Below, in pieces: positions 7,558 through 16,520 of a DNA stretch of 64,000 bases. Positions within the stretch are counted from its first letter, which is position 1. Each line of letters opens with the position of its first letter. The notes under the pieces are model-generated. The model was not told the origin of the DNA. It saw only the letters and a program-made list of their open reading frames with translations, and did no database searches. The translations under genes were made by a program, and so were the position numbers. The stretch comes from an uncultured Bacteroidota bacterium (GTDB lineage Bacteria; Bacteroidota; Bacteroidia; Flavobacteriales; Flavobacteriaceae): positions 1-64,000 of the forward strand of contig CAIMMM010000154.1 in the NCBI GenBank assembly GCA_903842575.1, written 5' to 3'.

Positions 7558-8085
7558 TTATTTTATAATAGCTGAACATGCCACTCTAGCACCAGCATTT
7601 CCTGTTGGTTGCGTAACAAAATCATCCGGTTTGTCATGAACGATTAATCCTTTACCAACAATATTTTTTGTTGGGTCAGCACAGTCAATACACCATTCGT
7701 TGGTTTTGAAAAGTACAGTAGCTTGGCCAAATTCATCGGTAGTGAAGTTACCTATATCGCCTTTATGACATTCACCTTTTCCCCATTGCCCATGCTTTTT
7801 AAACGTTGGATTCCAGTGTCCACCGGCAGAAATTCCATCAGCAGCAGAACAATCTGCTTTTTCGTGTATATGAATGGCGTGAACACCAGGTTTTAGCCCT
7901 GAAAGTTTTGCAATGAGCGTAACCTCCCCATTTATTTCTTTAAAAACGGCAGTTCCAGTTACACCACTGTTGCTTTTGCTTTCAAAAACAAGACTTATTT
8001 TTTTATTGGTATCTCCCGAAGAGGAACTTTTACAACTGAATATTAATAGTCCAATAACGGCAATGGCTAGAATTGATCTTTTCAT
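7558..8085 (-). CDS. sodC: Cu/Zn superoxide dismutase family lipoprotein
   Basis: The enzyme dismutates superoxide in the cell envelope. The 175-aa precursor has a lipobox (LLIFSC, Cys18). The Cu/Zn SOD blocks are present: HAIHIHEKADC with the first copper histidines, GGHWNP, GDIGN, GKGLIVHDKPDD, and the C-terminal GNAGARVAC with the disulfide cysteine. There is an extra CIDC pair in a loop (EWCIDCADP), unusual for the family and possibly metal-binding. It precedes the LETM1-related gene by 9 bp. Regulation by OxyR is not evident from sequence. Confidence 0.88.
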   Translation of the reverse strand: MKRSILAIAVIGLLIFSCKSSSSGDTNKKISLVFESKSNSGVTGTAVFKEINGEVTLIAKLSGLKPGVHAIHIHEKADCSAADGISAGGHWNPTFKKHGQWGKGECHKGDIGNFTTDEFGQATVLFKTNEWCIDCADPTKNIVGKGLIVHDKPDDFVTQPTGNAGARVACSAIIK

Positions 8086-8154
8086 GATTAGTATAATTTA
8101 GTGCTATAAAAGTACTAATTTAATAAATGATATATAATTTTAACACGTTAAATT

Positions 8155-8679
8155 TTACTTTGATTTTTCCCCTACAAAATAATCGGTTGTTGATTTAAAC
8201 AATACATTAAAAGTTGTCAAACTTCCATAAATTCGTGTAATGTATTGTTGCAATTCAACTTTTTCAATTTCTTCGATGCTACTGGTGTTTATTTTTTGCT
8301 CCATTACTCTAAGTCGGTCGCGAAGCATAACAATTTTGTGAAAAAACACATCAATCGGAACTTCTTTACTTGCCAAACCTGCTTGTCCAGGATCTAAAAT
8401 CATTTTTCCTCCTTTCCATTTGTCGCCTATGGCAACTGGTTCACCTAGTCCATTCCATTTTTTAAGAATGGAAAGTAGACTTTGTTCTACATCATAAAAG
8501 CTCACGGTGTCTAATTCGTTTTCGGTTAGTTCAATGACTTCAAAAGTGCTATCAATATCAATAGTTTCCAACCCGTTTTCAATAAAGGTTACCCAATATT
8601 CTTTTTGAGAAACATTCGTAACAACTCCTTTTCCAAATTCGGGATGATTAATTCTTGACCCTATTCCTAATATTTTCAT
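8155..8679 (-). CDS. Conserved hypothetical protein with N-terminal SH3/tudor-like segment
   Basis: This 174-aa protein begins with GIGSRINHPEFGKGVV, a pattern resembling the small beta-barrel segments at the ends of helicases such as UvrD. The rest is predicted helical, with a conserved GDKWKGGKMILDPG in the middle. No catalytic motif is visible and there is no signal peptide. I recognise it only as a widespread Bacteroidota hypothetical. It stands alone between the SOD gene and the fad genes on the same strand, with about 70-100 bp gaps on each side. Confidence 0.65.
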   Translation of the reverse strand: MKILGIGSRINHPEFGKGVVTNVSQKEYWVTFIENGLETIDIDSTFEVIELTENELDTVSFYDVEQSLLSILKKWNGLGEPVAIGDKWKGGKMILDPGQAGLASKEVPIDVFFHKIVMLRDRLRVMEQKINTSSIEEIEKVELQQYITRIYGSLTTFNVLFKSTTDYFVGEKSK

Positions 8680-8720
8680 GGTTTAAAATTTTTACTAAAA
8701 TAGAATTTTTTATGAAATAA

Positions 8721-8757
8721 AAAAAACCGTCATGTAATTAAACATTAACGGATTTTT
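8721..8757 (-). terminator. Terminator of the fad operon
   Basis: Read on the minus strand, CCGTtaATG and CATgACGG arms close an 8-nt loop and are followed by eight T residues, 24 bp after the acyl-CoA dehydrogenase stop codon. Confidence 0.7.
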
Positions 8758-8780
8758 AATAATTAACTTAATTAAAATTT

Positions 8781-10571
8781 TTAAAAGCAATAGGCATTTT
8801 CCGCAACTAATTTTGTAGTAATCGTTTCTCTCAATCCTACAATGTTGGGCATATTGGTATATTTCGTAAAACGGCGTAATCCCATTAACATCATGCGTTG
8901 TTCGTCGCCTTCGGCAAAAGAAATAATACTTTCTTTTCCTTTTTGGGTTACCACATCAACTGCTTTGTATAAGTACAATTTAGCCATGGCAATTTGTTCT
9001 TTTACTTTCTCTTCTCCTTCTTTTTTAGCTAACTTTTCAGTACGTAGAATAGTACTTTCAGCAAGGTATATTTCAATCAACATATCTGCTGCTGCCATTA
9101 ATAATTGTTGATGTGCATCTAAGTCGGGACCATATTTTTGTACGGCACCACCAGCAACCATTAAGAATGCTTTTTTCAATTTGCCAATTAGTTCTTTTTC
9201 TTCGGCAAATAATTCGGAATAGTCAGGTGTATCAAAAGAGGGAATTCCCATTAATTCTTCTTGTACTTTAGACGCAGGACCTAATAAATCAACATGGCCT
9301 TTCATGGCTTTTTTTATTAGCATTCCAACCGAAAGCATTCGATTAATCTCATTGGTTCCTTCATAAATTCGAGCAATACGAGCATCACGCCAAGCACTTT
9401 CCATGGGTGTGTCTTCCGAAAATCCCATCCCTCCATAAATTTGAATTCCTTCATCAGCGCAGTTTTGTACATCTTCTGAAACGGCCACTTTTAAAATAGA
9501 ACATTCAATAGCAAATTCTTCCACACCTTTTAATTCCGCTTCTTGATGCGAAGTGCCTTCAGCTTCACGCAATTGAATTCGGTTTTCAATGTCTTTGGCT
9601 GCTCTGTAGGTGGCGCTTTCGCCTGCGTAAGCAGAAGTTGCCATTTCAGCTAATTTATATCGAATGGCACCAAAACTTGAAATTGGAGTGTTAAATTGTA
9701 TTCTTTCATTGGCATAATTCACAGCATTGGTAGTTACACGACGTTGTGCGTCTAAGCAGGCTGCCGCCAATTTAATTCGGCCAACATTCAATGCGTTCAT
9801 GGCAATCTTAAAACCTTCACCACGACCCGCTAACATATTTTCAACTGGAACTTTTGTGTCTGCAAAGAAAACCTGACGTGTAGAAGAAGCACGAATTCCG
9901 AGTTTGTGTTCCTCTTCGTTCATTGTAATTCCGTTGCTAGGATCATTTTCTATAATGAAACCGGTTATGTTTTTATCATTTTCAATTCGAGCAAATACGA
10001 TAAATAACGAACAGAAACCTGCATTGGAAATCCACATTTTCCCCCCAGTAACGCTATAGTTTTTTCCATCTGCCGAAAGTACCGCTTTTGTTTTTCCAGA
10101 ATTGGCGTCAGAACCAGCGCCAGGTTCAGTTAAACAATAGGCACCAAACCATTCTCCAGAAGCTAATTTGGGAACGTATTTTTGTTTTTGTGTTTCAGTT
10201 CCATACAAAGTAATTGGCATTGTTCCAATTCCGGTATGCGCTCCAAAAGCGGTAGAAAACGAACCTGTAGCTCCCGAAATATAATCGCAAACCAAGCATG
10301 TATCCACGAATCCCATTCCCATTCCACCATAAGCTTCAGGAACGGCAACGCTTAGGAATCCCATATCACCAGCTTTGCGCATGACTTCTTCGGTAAACTT
10401 GTAATCTTTAGCTTCAAATCTATTTTTGTTAGGCCAAATTTCTTTATCCACAAATTCTTTTACGCTTTCGCGCATCATGATTTGTTCTTCCGAGAAATCT
10501 TCGGGTGTGAAAACGTCTTCACATTTTGTTTCTTTTACGAGGAATTGACCACCTCTAGTTATATCGTCCAT
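8781..10571 (-). CDS. Acyl-CoA dehydrogenase, long form
   Basis: This flavoenzyme oxidises acyl-CoA to 2-enoyl-CoA, the first step of beta-oxidation. The 596-aa length matches the long (VLCAD/ACAD9-like) form with an extra C-terminal helical domain of about 170 residues. The family signatures are present: YCLTEPGAGSDANSG in the flavin-binding region, QIYGGMGFSEDTPMES, and IYEGTNEINR carrying the expected catalytic glutamate. It is the last gene of a three-gene set after the FadN-type enzyme and thiolase, 25 bp from the thiolase. Electron transfer flavoprotein genes are not in the window. Confidence 0.92.
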   Translation of the reverse strand: MDDITRGGQFLVKETKCEDVFTPEDFSEEQIMMRESVKEFVDKEIWPNKNRFEAKDYKFTEEVMRKAGDMGFLSVAVPEAYGGMGMGFVDTCLVCDYISGATGSFSTAFGAHTGIGTMPITLYGTETQKQKYVPKLASGEWFGAYCLTEPGAGSDANSGKTKAVLSADGKNYSVTGGKMWISNAGFCSLFIVFARIENDKNITGFIIENDPSNGITMNEEEHKLGIRASSTRQVFFADTKVPVENMLAGRGEGFKIAMNALNVGRIKLAAACLDAQRRVTTNAVNYANERIQFNTPISSFGAIRYKLAEMATSAYAGESATYRAAKDIENRIQLREAEGTSHQEAELKGVEEFAIECSILKVAVSEDVQNCADEGIQIYGGMGFSEDTPMESAWRDARIARIYEGTNEINRMLSVGMLIKKAMKGHVDLLGPASKVQEELMGIPSFDTPDYSELFAEEKELIGKLKKAFLMVAGGAVQKYGPDLDAHQQLLMAAADMLIEIYLAESTILRTEKLAKKEGEEKVKEQIAMAKLYLYKAVDVVTQKGKESIISFAEGDEQRMMLMGLRRFTKYTNMPNIVGLRETITTKLVAENAYCF

Positions 10572-10596
10572 TTTTTAATTTTTTATAGTTGGTTGA

Positions 10597-11778
10597 TTAT
10601 AATAATTCGAAAACTCCTGCACTTCCTTGTCCTGTTCCAACACACATAGAAACAATTCCGTATTTATCGCCACGGCGTTTCATTTCGTCAAATAATTGTA
10701 CCGATAGTTTTGCTCCTGTACAACCTAGTGGATGGCCTAATGCAATAGCACCGCCATTCACATTGATGATATCTGGATTCAGTCCTAACTCACGTGTAAC
10801 GGCTAATGCTTGTGAGGCAAAGGCTTCGTTTAATTCAATTAATCCAATGTCGTTTAAAGTTAAGCCAGCTTGTTTCAAGGCTTTTGGAATGGCTTTCACT
10901 GGACCTATTCCCATGATTCTTGGTTCCACTCCTGCGGATGCAAAATTTACCAATCGAGCAATAGGAGTGAGGTTTAATTCTTTTACTAATGCTTCACTCA
11001 TGATTAAAACAAAAGCGGCTCCATCACTCATTTGTGATGAGTTTCCAGCAGTTACACTTCCATCTGCAGCAAAAACAGGTTTAAGATTTCCTAAAGCTGC
11101 CGTATTGGTATCTGCTCTAGGACCTTCATCTTTAGTAACCGTATAGGATTTTGTTTCCTTTTTACCATTTTCGTTGATGAACGTTTGCTCTACAGTAATC
11201 GGAACAATTTGCTTGTCAAATTTACCTTCAGCTTGTGCTTTTAATGCTTTTTGATGGGAGTTGAATGCGAAGGCATCTTGATCTTCACGAGAGATATTAT
11301 ATTGTTTGGCAACGGCTTCAGCCGTTAAGCCCATTCCCCAATAATAATCTTCGTTTCCAGCTGCAGCAACAGCATAATCGGGAGTGGGTTTGTAACCACC
11401 CATTGGAATAAAACTCATGCTTTCGGCGCCACCTGCAATAATGCAATCGGCCATGCCACTTTGGATTTTAGCCGTAGCCATTCCAATAGTTTCCAATCCG
11501 GAAGCGCAATATCGATTAACCGTTACCCCAGGAACATCGGTGACTTTTAATCCCATTAAGGAAATTAAACGACCAACATTTAAACCTTGTTCTGCTTCGG
11601 GCATGGCATTACCTACCATTACATCATCAATTCTTTTCTTGTCGAAATCAGGCAATTCATTCATCATGAACTGAATGGTTTCTGCCGCTAATTCATCAGG
11701 ACGTTTGAATCTGAATACTCCTTTTGGAGCTTTCCCTACCGCAGTGCGATAGGCTTTAACAATATATGCAGTCTTCAT
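10597..11778 (-). CDS. fadA: Acetyl-CoA C-acyltransferase (3-ketoacyl-CoA thiolase)
   Basis: The enzyme cleaves 3-ketoacyl-CoA to acetyl-CoA and a shortened acyl-CoA. The 393-aa length is normal for the family. Catalytic residues are visible: Cys91 in NRYCASGLET, the His in GGAIALGHPLGCTGAKL and the second Cys in CVGTGQGSAG. It lies 3 bp downstream of the multifunctional hydroxyacyl-CoA dehydrogenase gene, so translation may be coupled. The long antisense track ORF at 10589-11146 is a shadow of this gene. Confidence 0.93.
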   Translation of the reverse strand: MKTAYIVKAYRTAVGKAPKGVFRFKRPDELAAETIQFMMNELPDFDKKRIDDVMVGNAMPEAEQGLNVGRLISLMGLKVTDVPGVTVNRYCASGLETIGMATAKIQSGMADCIIAGGAESMSFIPMGGYKPTPDYAVAAAGNEDYYWGMGLTAEAVAKQYNISREDQDAFAFNSHQKALKAQAEGKFDKQIVPITVEQTFINENGKKETKSYTVTKDEGPRADTNTAALGNLKPVFAADGSVTAGNSSQMSDGAAFVLIMSEALVKELNLTPIARLVNFASAGVEPRIMGIGPVKAIPKALKQAGLTLNDIGLIELNEAFASQALAVTRELGLNPDIINVNGGAIALGHPLGCTGAKLSVQLFDEMKRRGDKYGIVSMCVGTGQGSAGVFELL

Positions 11779-11781
11779 AGT

Positions 11782-14172
11782 TTAGTTTCTTAATGGTTTA
11801 CCTTTAGTAAGCATGAATTGAATTCTTTCCAACGTTTTTCTTTCGGTACAAAGTGATAAAAACGCTTCCCTTTCAATATCCAACAAGTATTGTTCGCTTA
11901 CTAAAGTTGGTTCGGATAAATCACCACCAGCCATCACATAAGCTAGTTTGTTCGCGATTTTTTTATCGTGTTCCGAGATGTATTTGCCAGCTTCCATTTG
12001 GTCGGTTCCTACCAAGAACATTCCAAGTGCTTGTTTTCCTAATACTTTTACATCAGTTCTACGAATAGGTTGGGTGTAACCTTGTTCTGCCATTTGCAAG
12101 GCGATTTGTTTGGCTACAGCAATTTGTCGGTCTTTATTCACCACAACAATGTCTTTTCCTTTTTGTAAAATACCGGTATCAAAAGCTTCATAGGCTGAAG
12201 TTGATACTTTTGCCATCGCAACAGCTAAGAAATATTCCTGTAATACATTCAATTCCACGTCATTTTTATGGAACAAATCCGAAGCACGAAGTGCCATCTC
12301 TTTGGAGCCTCCACCACCTGGAATGACACCTACTCCAAATTCTACCAATCCAATATAACTTTCGGTAGCAGCCACAACTCTATCAGCATGTAGCGTCATT
12401 TCGCAACCACCACCCAATGTCATTCCGTGAGGAGCAACTATGACTGGAGTAGTGGAGTAGCGCACCCGCATCATGGTATCTTGAAAATATTTGATAGCCA
12501 TGTTGAGTTCCTCATATTCTTGTTCGACAGCCATCATAAAAATCATTCCGATATTTGCACCAACACTAAAATTGGCCGCTTGGTTTCCAATGACCAATCC
12601 GTTATAGGTTGTTTCAGCCAAATCAATTCCTTTATTAATGGCAGCCAAAACATCGCCACCAATCGTATTCATTTTGGATTGGAATTCTAAGTTTAAAATG
12701 CCATCTCCTAAATTGGTAATTACCGCACCACTATTACTCCATACTTTTTTGCTCTCGCGAATGTTGTTTAATATGATAAAGCTATCTTGACCTGGGATTT
12801 TTTCTTGTACTTTAGTTGGAATGTTATAATAATAGGTAGCACCTTCTTTTATTGTATAGAAACTCTTAGTTCCAGAAGCCAACATGTCGATAACCCAAGC
12901 TGCAGGCTCGTAGCCTTCCGATTTCATTAACTCAATTCCTTTTTCAACTCCAATAGCATCCCAAATTTCAAATGGACCGTTTTCCCAACCAAATCCTGCT
13001 TTCATAGCATCGTCAATTTTATAAAACTCATCTGATATTTCAGGAATTCTGTTGGAGCAATAAGCAAACATGGCAGTGAAGTTCTTTCTGTAAAAATCAC
13101 CCGCTTTGTCTTTTCCTTTTACAAGAACTTTGAATCTATCAATAGGTTTGTCAATAGTTTTGGTTAATTCTAATGTTGCAAATGAGGCGCGTTTAGCTGC
13201 TCTGTATTCAAGAGAATCTAAATCTAAGGATAGAATTTCTTTGCCTTCTTTTTTATAAAAACCTTGTCCTGTTTTACTTCCAAGCCATTTGTTTTCCATC
13301 ATTTTATTGATAAAATCAGGGAGTTTGAAAAGTTTGTGTGCTTCGTCATTGGGGCAGTTGTCATAAATTCCATTGGCTACATGAACTAGGGTATCCAAGC
13401 CAACCACATCAACCGTTCTGAAGGTTGCCGATTTTGGTCGACCAATAACAGGACCTGTCAATTTATCCACTTCTTCAATAGTCAATCCCATTTCTTTTAC
13501 CAAATGAAACAAACTCTGGATTCCAAAGATCCCTATTCGGTTTCCAATAAAAGCAGGTGTATCTTTGGCAACGACCGAAGTTTTACCTAAATATTTTGAA
13601 CCGTAATCAAAAAGGAAATATAAAACTTCCTTACTTGTTTTTGGACCTGGAATAATTTCGAATAACTTTAAATAACGGGCAGGATTGAAGAAATGCGTTC
13701 CGCAAAAATGCGCTTGAAAGTCATCGCTTCTGCCTTCGCTCATAAACTTAATTGGAATGCCAGAAGTATTAGAAGTCACTAATGTTCCCGGTTTACGGAA
13801 TTTATCAATTTGTTCGAACACCAGTTTTTTGATATCTAGTCTTTCCACCACAACTTCTATAATCCAATCGTAGTTGGAAATTTTAGCCATATCATCTGTA
13901 GTATTTCCAGTTGTAATTCTACTTGCGAATTTCTGACTATAAATGGGAGATGGATTTGACTTTAACGCATGGGTTAAGTGTTCGTTTACAATGCGATTTC
14001 GAACGACTTTGCTTTCCAGCGTCAATCCTTTTTTTTCTTCGATTTCGTTTAGTGCGTTGGGTACAATATCCAATAGCAAAACCTCCAAACCAATGTTTGC
14101 AAAATGGCAAGCAATACCTGAGCCCATGATTCCTGAGCCAACTACTGCCACTTTTTTGATGGTACGTTTCAT
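11782..14172 (-). CDS. fadN: 3-hydroxyacyl-CoA dehydrogenase / enoyl-CoA hydratase (FadN type)
   Basis: This bifunctional enzyme performs hydration of enoyl-CoA and oxidation of 3-hydroxyacyl-CoA. The 796-aa protein has the NAD-binding Rossmann motif VAVVGSGIMGSGIA at the N-terminus, then the C-terminal dehydrogenase domain, then an enoyl-CoA hydratase domain at about residues 480-720 with GMTLGGGCEM and VGVIPGGGGSKE. This order (dehydrogenase first) is that of Bacillus FadN, not E. coli FadB, which is reversed. It is followed immediately by thiolase and acyl-CoA dehydrogenase genes and preceded by a MarR regulator. Confidence 0.92.
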   Translation of the reverse strand: MKRTIKKVAVVGSGIMGSGIACHFANIGLEVLLLDIVPNALNEIEEKKGLTLESKVVRNRIVNEHLTHALKSNPSPIYSQKFASRITTGNTTDDMAKISNYDWIIEVVVERLDIKKLVFEQIDKFRKPGTLVTSNTSGIPIKFMSEGRSDDFQAHFCGTHFFNPARYLKLFEIIPGPKTSKEVLYFLFDYGSKYLGKTSVVAKDTPAFIGNRIGIFGIQSLFHLVKEMGLTIEEVDKLTGPVIGRPKSATFRTVDVVGLDTLVHVANGIYDNCPNDEAHKLFKLPDFINKMMENKWLGSKTGQGFYKKEGKEILSLDLDSLEYRAAKRASFATLELTKTIDKPIDRFKVLVKGKDKAGDFYRKNFTAMFAYCSNRIPEISDEFYKIDDAMKAGFGWENGPFEIWDAIGVEKGIELMKSEGYEPAAWVIDMLASGTKSFYTIKEGATYYYNIPTKVQEKIPGQDSFIILNNIRESKKVWSNSGAVITNLGDGILNLEFQSKMNTIGGDVLAAINKGIDLAETTYNGLVIGNQAANFSVGANIGMIFMMAVEQEYEELNMAIKYFQDTMMRVRYSTTPVIVAPHGMTLGGGCEMTLHADRVVAATESYIGLVEFGVGVIPGGGGSKEMALRASDLFHKNDVELNVLQEYFLAVAMAKVSTSAYEAFDTGILQKGKDIVVVNKDRQIAVAKQIALQMAEQGYTQPIRRTDVKVLGKQALGMFLVGTDQMEAGKYISEHDKKIANKLAYVMAGGDLSEPTLVSEQYLLDIEREAFLSLCTERKTLERIQFMLTKGKPLRN

Positions 14173-14192
14173 TTTTTTGTTATGTTTTATTT

Positions 14193-14220
14193 GTTGTCAG
14201 TTGTCAGTTATCTGTTAGAC
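14193..14220. repeat. Heptamer tandem repeat between marR and fadN
   Basis: Four 7-bp units run in tandem: GTTGTCA, GTTGTCA, GTTATCT, GTTAGAC. Only the first three bases are constant throughout. It fills part of the 74-bp marR-fadN gap. Confidence 0.5.
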
Positions 14221-14246
14221 TGAAAAACAGACAGCTGAAAACTTTT

Positions 14247-14678
14247 TTAAAAAATCTTCTTCTCTGCAATTAAATCATTAATAATTTCTGAAACCTCGAT
14301 AAAGTTTTTAAGTTTTTCTTCTGAAATATTTTTACGGATGGTTTCATTGAATTTCAGCACTGTTTCTTTAGATTGTTCTCTTTTCTCTTTTCCAAAATCA
14401 GTTAAGTAAATTAATACACCTCTACCATCATTAGGATTTGGTTTTCTAATAATTAAACCTTTTTCTTCTAAAGTTTTTAAAGTTCTTGTTAATGAAGTAG
14501 CTTCCATTCCCATTCGAGCACTGATTTTTGAGGAAGGTGTCCCTTCTTCTTTATCGATACTTAAAAGTGCAAAACCAATAGCCATAGATCCATCAAACTT
14601 TGATGCCTCTTCGTTGTACATCCTGGAAACGGCTTGCCATGTGGCTCTAAGGATATAATCTATCGTTTTTTCTTTCAT
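14247..14678 (-). CDS. MarR-family transcriptional regulator
   Basis: This 143-aa protein has a winged helix-turn-helix typical of MarR: SKISARMGMEATSLTRTLKTLEEKG as the recognition region and DGRGVLIYLTDFGKE as the wing. MarR proteins commonly repress and respond to small ligands. Being first in a run with fadN-fadA-acyl-CoA dehydrogenase, it probably controls fatty acid degradation and may sense an acyl-CoA, which is an inference. The start is placed at the ATG at 14678 instead of the track's 14723 because the longer form would extend upstream of the predicted promoter box at 14697-14704. A palindrome overlaps the promoter region. Confidence 0.85.
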   Translation of the reverse strand: MKEKTIDYILRATWQAVSRMYNEEASKFDGSMAIGFALLSIDKEEGTPSSKISARMGMEATSLTRTLKTLEEKGLIIRKPNPNDGRGVLIYLTDFGKEKREQSKETVLKFNETIRKNISEEKLKNFIEVSEIINDLIAEKKIF

Positions 14679-14696
14679 ACATTTTAAATAGAAAAC

Positions 14697-14728
14697 CAAA
14701 GATAATAAAAACTTATTATGCACGCATA
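14697..14728 (-). promoter_or_regulatory. marR promoter with candidate operator palindrome
   Basis: On the minus strand a perfect -7 box TATCTTTG (14697-14704) lies 18 bp before the ATG. The palindrome TATGC-AC-GCATA (14717-14728) lies 12 bp further upstream, where the -33 element would be. Its position fits autorepression by the MarR protein. Confidence 0.5.
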
Positions 14729-14924
14729 GTATTTATGTTAAATTTATTTTAAGAATTTAGGGTTTTACAGATTATAGTTGGAAGTTATACAAAAGTGTAT
14801 AATGGGTATTATTTAATAATCGGTTGCCTGAAGGGAATGTTAGGAGTGGAATGCTTGCACTTGTTGAATTGGATGTGTTATATTAATTACACTTAAAGGG
14901 GGTTATGCAATACAATTCATTAAT

Positions 14925-15227
14925 TTAGTTTGAGTGTTGATTGATAATTTGTTGAAGGTCATTTGCAGATACAACTCCTGATTGTCGCCATTTTATTTCC
15001 CCTTTTTTGAAAAGTATGAGTGTAGGTACTCCTTGTATTCTATAAGTGCTTGCTACTTGAGGATTTTTGTCTACATCTATTTTTAAAATTTTTGCTTTGT
15101 CACCAATTTTGGATTTAAGTTCTTCTAAAACCGGCTTCATCGCTTTGCACGGTCCGCACCATTCGGCAAAAAAATCTACTAATGTTGGAGTATCACTTTT
15201 GACTATTTCAGAAAATGTGTTTAACAT
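14925..15227 (-). CDS. trxA: Thioredoxin
   Basis: This 100-aa thioredoxin has the active site WCGPC (residues 23-27), the DFFAEW strand, and the cis-proline in GVPTLILF. It has no signal peptide, so it should be a cytoplasmic disulfide or persulfide reductase. It is the last gene of a tightly packed operon with two rhodaneses and an OsmC protein, suggesting that it reduces protein or small-molecule persulfides formed by those enzymes. It is unlikely to be the sole housekeeping thioredoxin, given this specialised setting. Confidence 0.9.
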   Translation of the reverse strand: MLNTFSEIVKSDTPTLVDFFAEWCGPCKAMKPVLEELKSKIGDKAKILKIDVDKNPQVASTYRIQGVPTLILFKKGEIKWRQSGVVSANDLQQIINQHSN

Positions 15228-15242
15228 TTGTATTTAACTTTT

Positions 15243-15467
15243 TTAAAGATCCTTATCTTGAATTGAGTTGTTCGTTTTTTGCTTTATTTCTGTAGTACAA
15301 TTTCCCGCTGCACATCCAAAAGCAAACAAACCCATTGCGGCAAAATAGACGCCAATAGCTATTGCATACCATTGTTGGCCCATTACGGATTGTATTATAA
15401 TGATAATTCCTAATACAAGATATAATGCTCGCGAAAAGGTCCAGTTAGTTAAAATTCTTGTTTTCAT
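15243..15467 (-). CDS. Small membrane protein of the thiol/sulfur operon
   Basis: This 74-aa protein has two predicted transmembrane helices (about residues 12-27 and 32-50) followed by AFGCAAGNCTTE, a C-x4-C pair just after the second helix, and a short polar tail. The paired cysteines resemble those in the DUF6132 protein of the same operon (GCASGTC), suggesting that both display a similar thiol motif at the membrane. No named function is known to me. It abuts the OsmC gene with no intervening base and precedes trxA by 15 bp. Confidence 0.7.
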   Translation of the reverse strand: MKTRILTNWTFSRALYLVLGIIIIIQSVMGQQWYAIAIGVYFAAMGLFAFGCAAGNCTTEIKQKTNNSIQDKDL

Positions 15468-15914
15468 TTATCCTATTAAAATTTTTGAAGTCATTGTGAC
15501 TTTTGATTTTATTGAATTGGAAATCAAACAGGCTGCTTCCGATTTTTGTAATACTCTTTCAGCTCTTTCACGGTCTTTTTCATCAGAAATAGTGACAGTA
15601 GGTTCAAGTATAATTTCACTTATCATAAACTTACCTTCAATTTGTTCTAACTTACCTTTTGATTTACAATTGAAATGGGTAAAGTTTAATTTTGAATTTT
15701 CAGCTATGGATAAAAAGGTTGTCATTAAACAACTGCTAACTGCAGCGGTGAACAAATGCTCTGGTGACCAAATTCCAGGAATTCCTTTTGGAAATTCGGG
15801 AGGCGTTGCTACTTCGATACAAGTTCCGGCTGCTTCATTTAATTCAGGAGAACACATCACACCTTTGCGATCAGTGTTCCAATTGATATCAACATTATAA
15901 TAGTGTGGTTCCAT
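15468..15914 (-). CDS. OsmC/Ohr-family protein
   Basis: Members of this family reduce organic peroxides or persulfides through a reactive cysteine pair. The 148-aa protein has the first Cys (62) in AAVSSCLMTTF and the second Cys (129) in SEAACLISNSIK, the usual OsmC/Ohr arrangement. PEHLFTAAV is also characteristic. Its start overlaps the upstream rhodanese gene by 20 bp, indicating translational coupling. In this operon a role on sulfane sulfur or lipid hydroperoxides is plausible, but the physiological substrate cannot be read from sequence. Confidence 0.87.
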   Translation of the reverse strand: MEPHYYNVDINWNTDRKGVMCSPELNEAAGTCIEVATPPEFPKGIPGIWSPEHLFTAAVSSCLMTTFLSIAENSKLNFTHFNCKSKGKLEQIEGKFMISEIILEPTVTISDEKDRERAERVLQKSEAACLISNSIKSKVTMTSKILIG

Positions 15915-16230
15915 GGGATTCTATTTTGTTTTGTAAGCTTGCCCATCCGCCACCATTGTGAACTTCGGGGAAGCCATTGGATTTTAAAATACTTTTTGCC
16001 GATGCACTTCTTATTCCGCTTGCGCAACAAGTAATAATTGGCTTATCTTTTTTTAGTTTACTTATATTATTACTAAGTGTGTCTACTGAGATGTTTATTG
16101 AACCTTTTATGTGTCCGCTTTGATATTCTCCTTTGCTGCGAACATCCAAAATGACTGCCCCTTGTTTTACCAATTCGACATAGTTCGCTTTTGGACTAAA
16201 ACCGAAAAGCTGTTTAATTGTATTTATCAT
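15895..16230 (-). CDS. Single-domain rhodanese-like protein (second)
   Basis: Rhodaneses carry sulfane sulfur as a cysteine persulfide. This 111-aa single-domain protein has the N-terminal ILDVRSKGEYQSGHIKGSINI motif and the active-site loop CCASGIRSA, with catalytic Cys69 and Arg74. A short basic N-terminal extension precedes the domain. It differs from the adjacent rhodanese by only partial similarity, so the pair are old duplicates or independent recruits. It starts 4 bp after the first rhodanese and overlaps the OsmC gene by 20 bp. Confidence 0.88.
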   Translation of the reverse strand: MINTIKQLFGFSPKANYVELVKQGAVILDVRSKGEYQSGHIKGSINISVDTLSNNISKLKKDKPIITCCASGIRSASAKSILKSNGFPEVHNGGGWASLQNKIESHGTTLL

Positions 16231-16234
16231 TGAT

Positions 16235-16519
16235 TTAAAGTGTTTGAGAACGATGATAATTCACCTCTAACCAAGAACCCGCATTGTAGCATTCAATGCC
16301 AAATTGAGAAAGATATTGAGTGGCTTGACCACTTCGTCCGCCGCTTGCACAACATAATAACAATGGTTGTTTCATGTTTTTTAATTCCTCTATTCTTCTT
16401 TCAATTTCTTGTAAAGGAATGTTAATAGAACCGGCTACATGACCACCTCTAAATTCATCAATTGTCCTCACATCTAAAATAGTACCTTGTTTTTCTTTTA
16501 TGATTTTTTCTATATTCAT
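16235..16519 (-). CDS. Single-domain rhodanese-like protein (first)
   Basis: This 94-aa rhodanese domain has TILDVRTIDEFRGGHVAGSINIP and the loop LCCASGGRSG with catalytic Cys57. It is cytoplasmic by absence of a signal sequence. The active loop CASGGRS resembles that of YgaP- or PspE-like proteins. It lies 1 bp after the DUF6132 gene and 4 bp before a second rhodanese. In related organisms such rhodaneses are placed near DUF2892 membrane proteins, and E. coli YgaP fuses the two, so a membrane-linked persulfide relay is likely. Confidence 0.88.
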   Translation of the reverse strand: MNIEKIIKEKQGTILDVRTIDEFRGGHVAGSINIPLQEIERRIEELKNMKQPLLLCCASGGRSGQATQYLSQFGIECYNAGSWLEVNYHRSQTL

Positions 16520-16520
16520 T

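Noticed and set aside
10589-11146. 185-aa ORF antisense to thiolase
   Set aside because: It is the shadow of fadA and its product is low-complexity Pro/Ser-rich with no domain.
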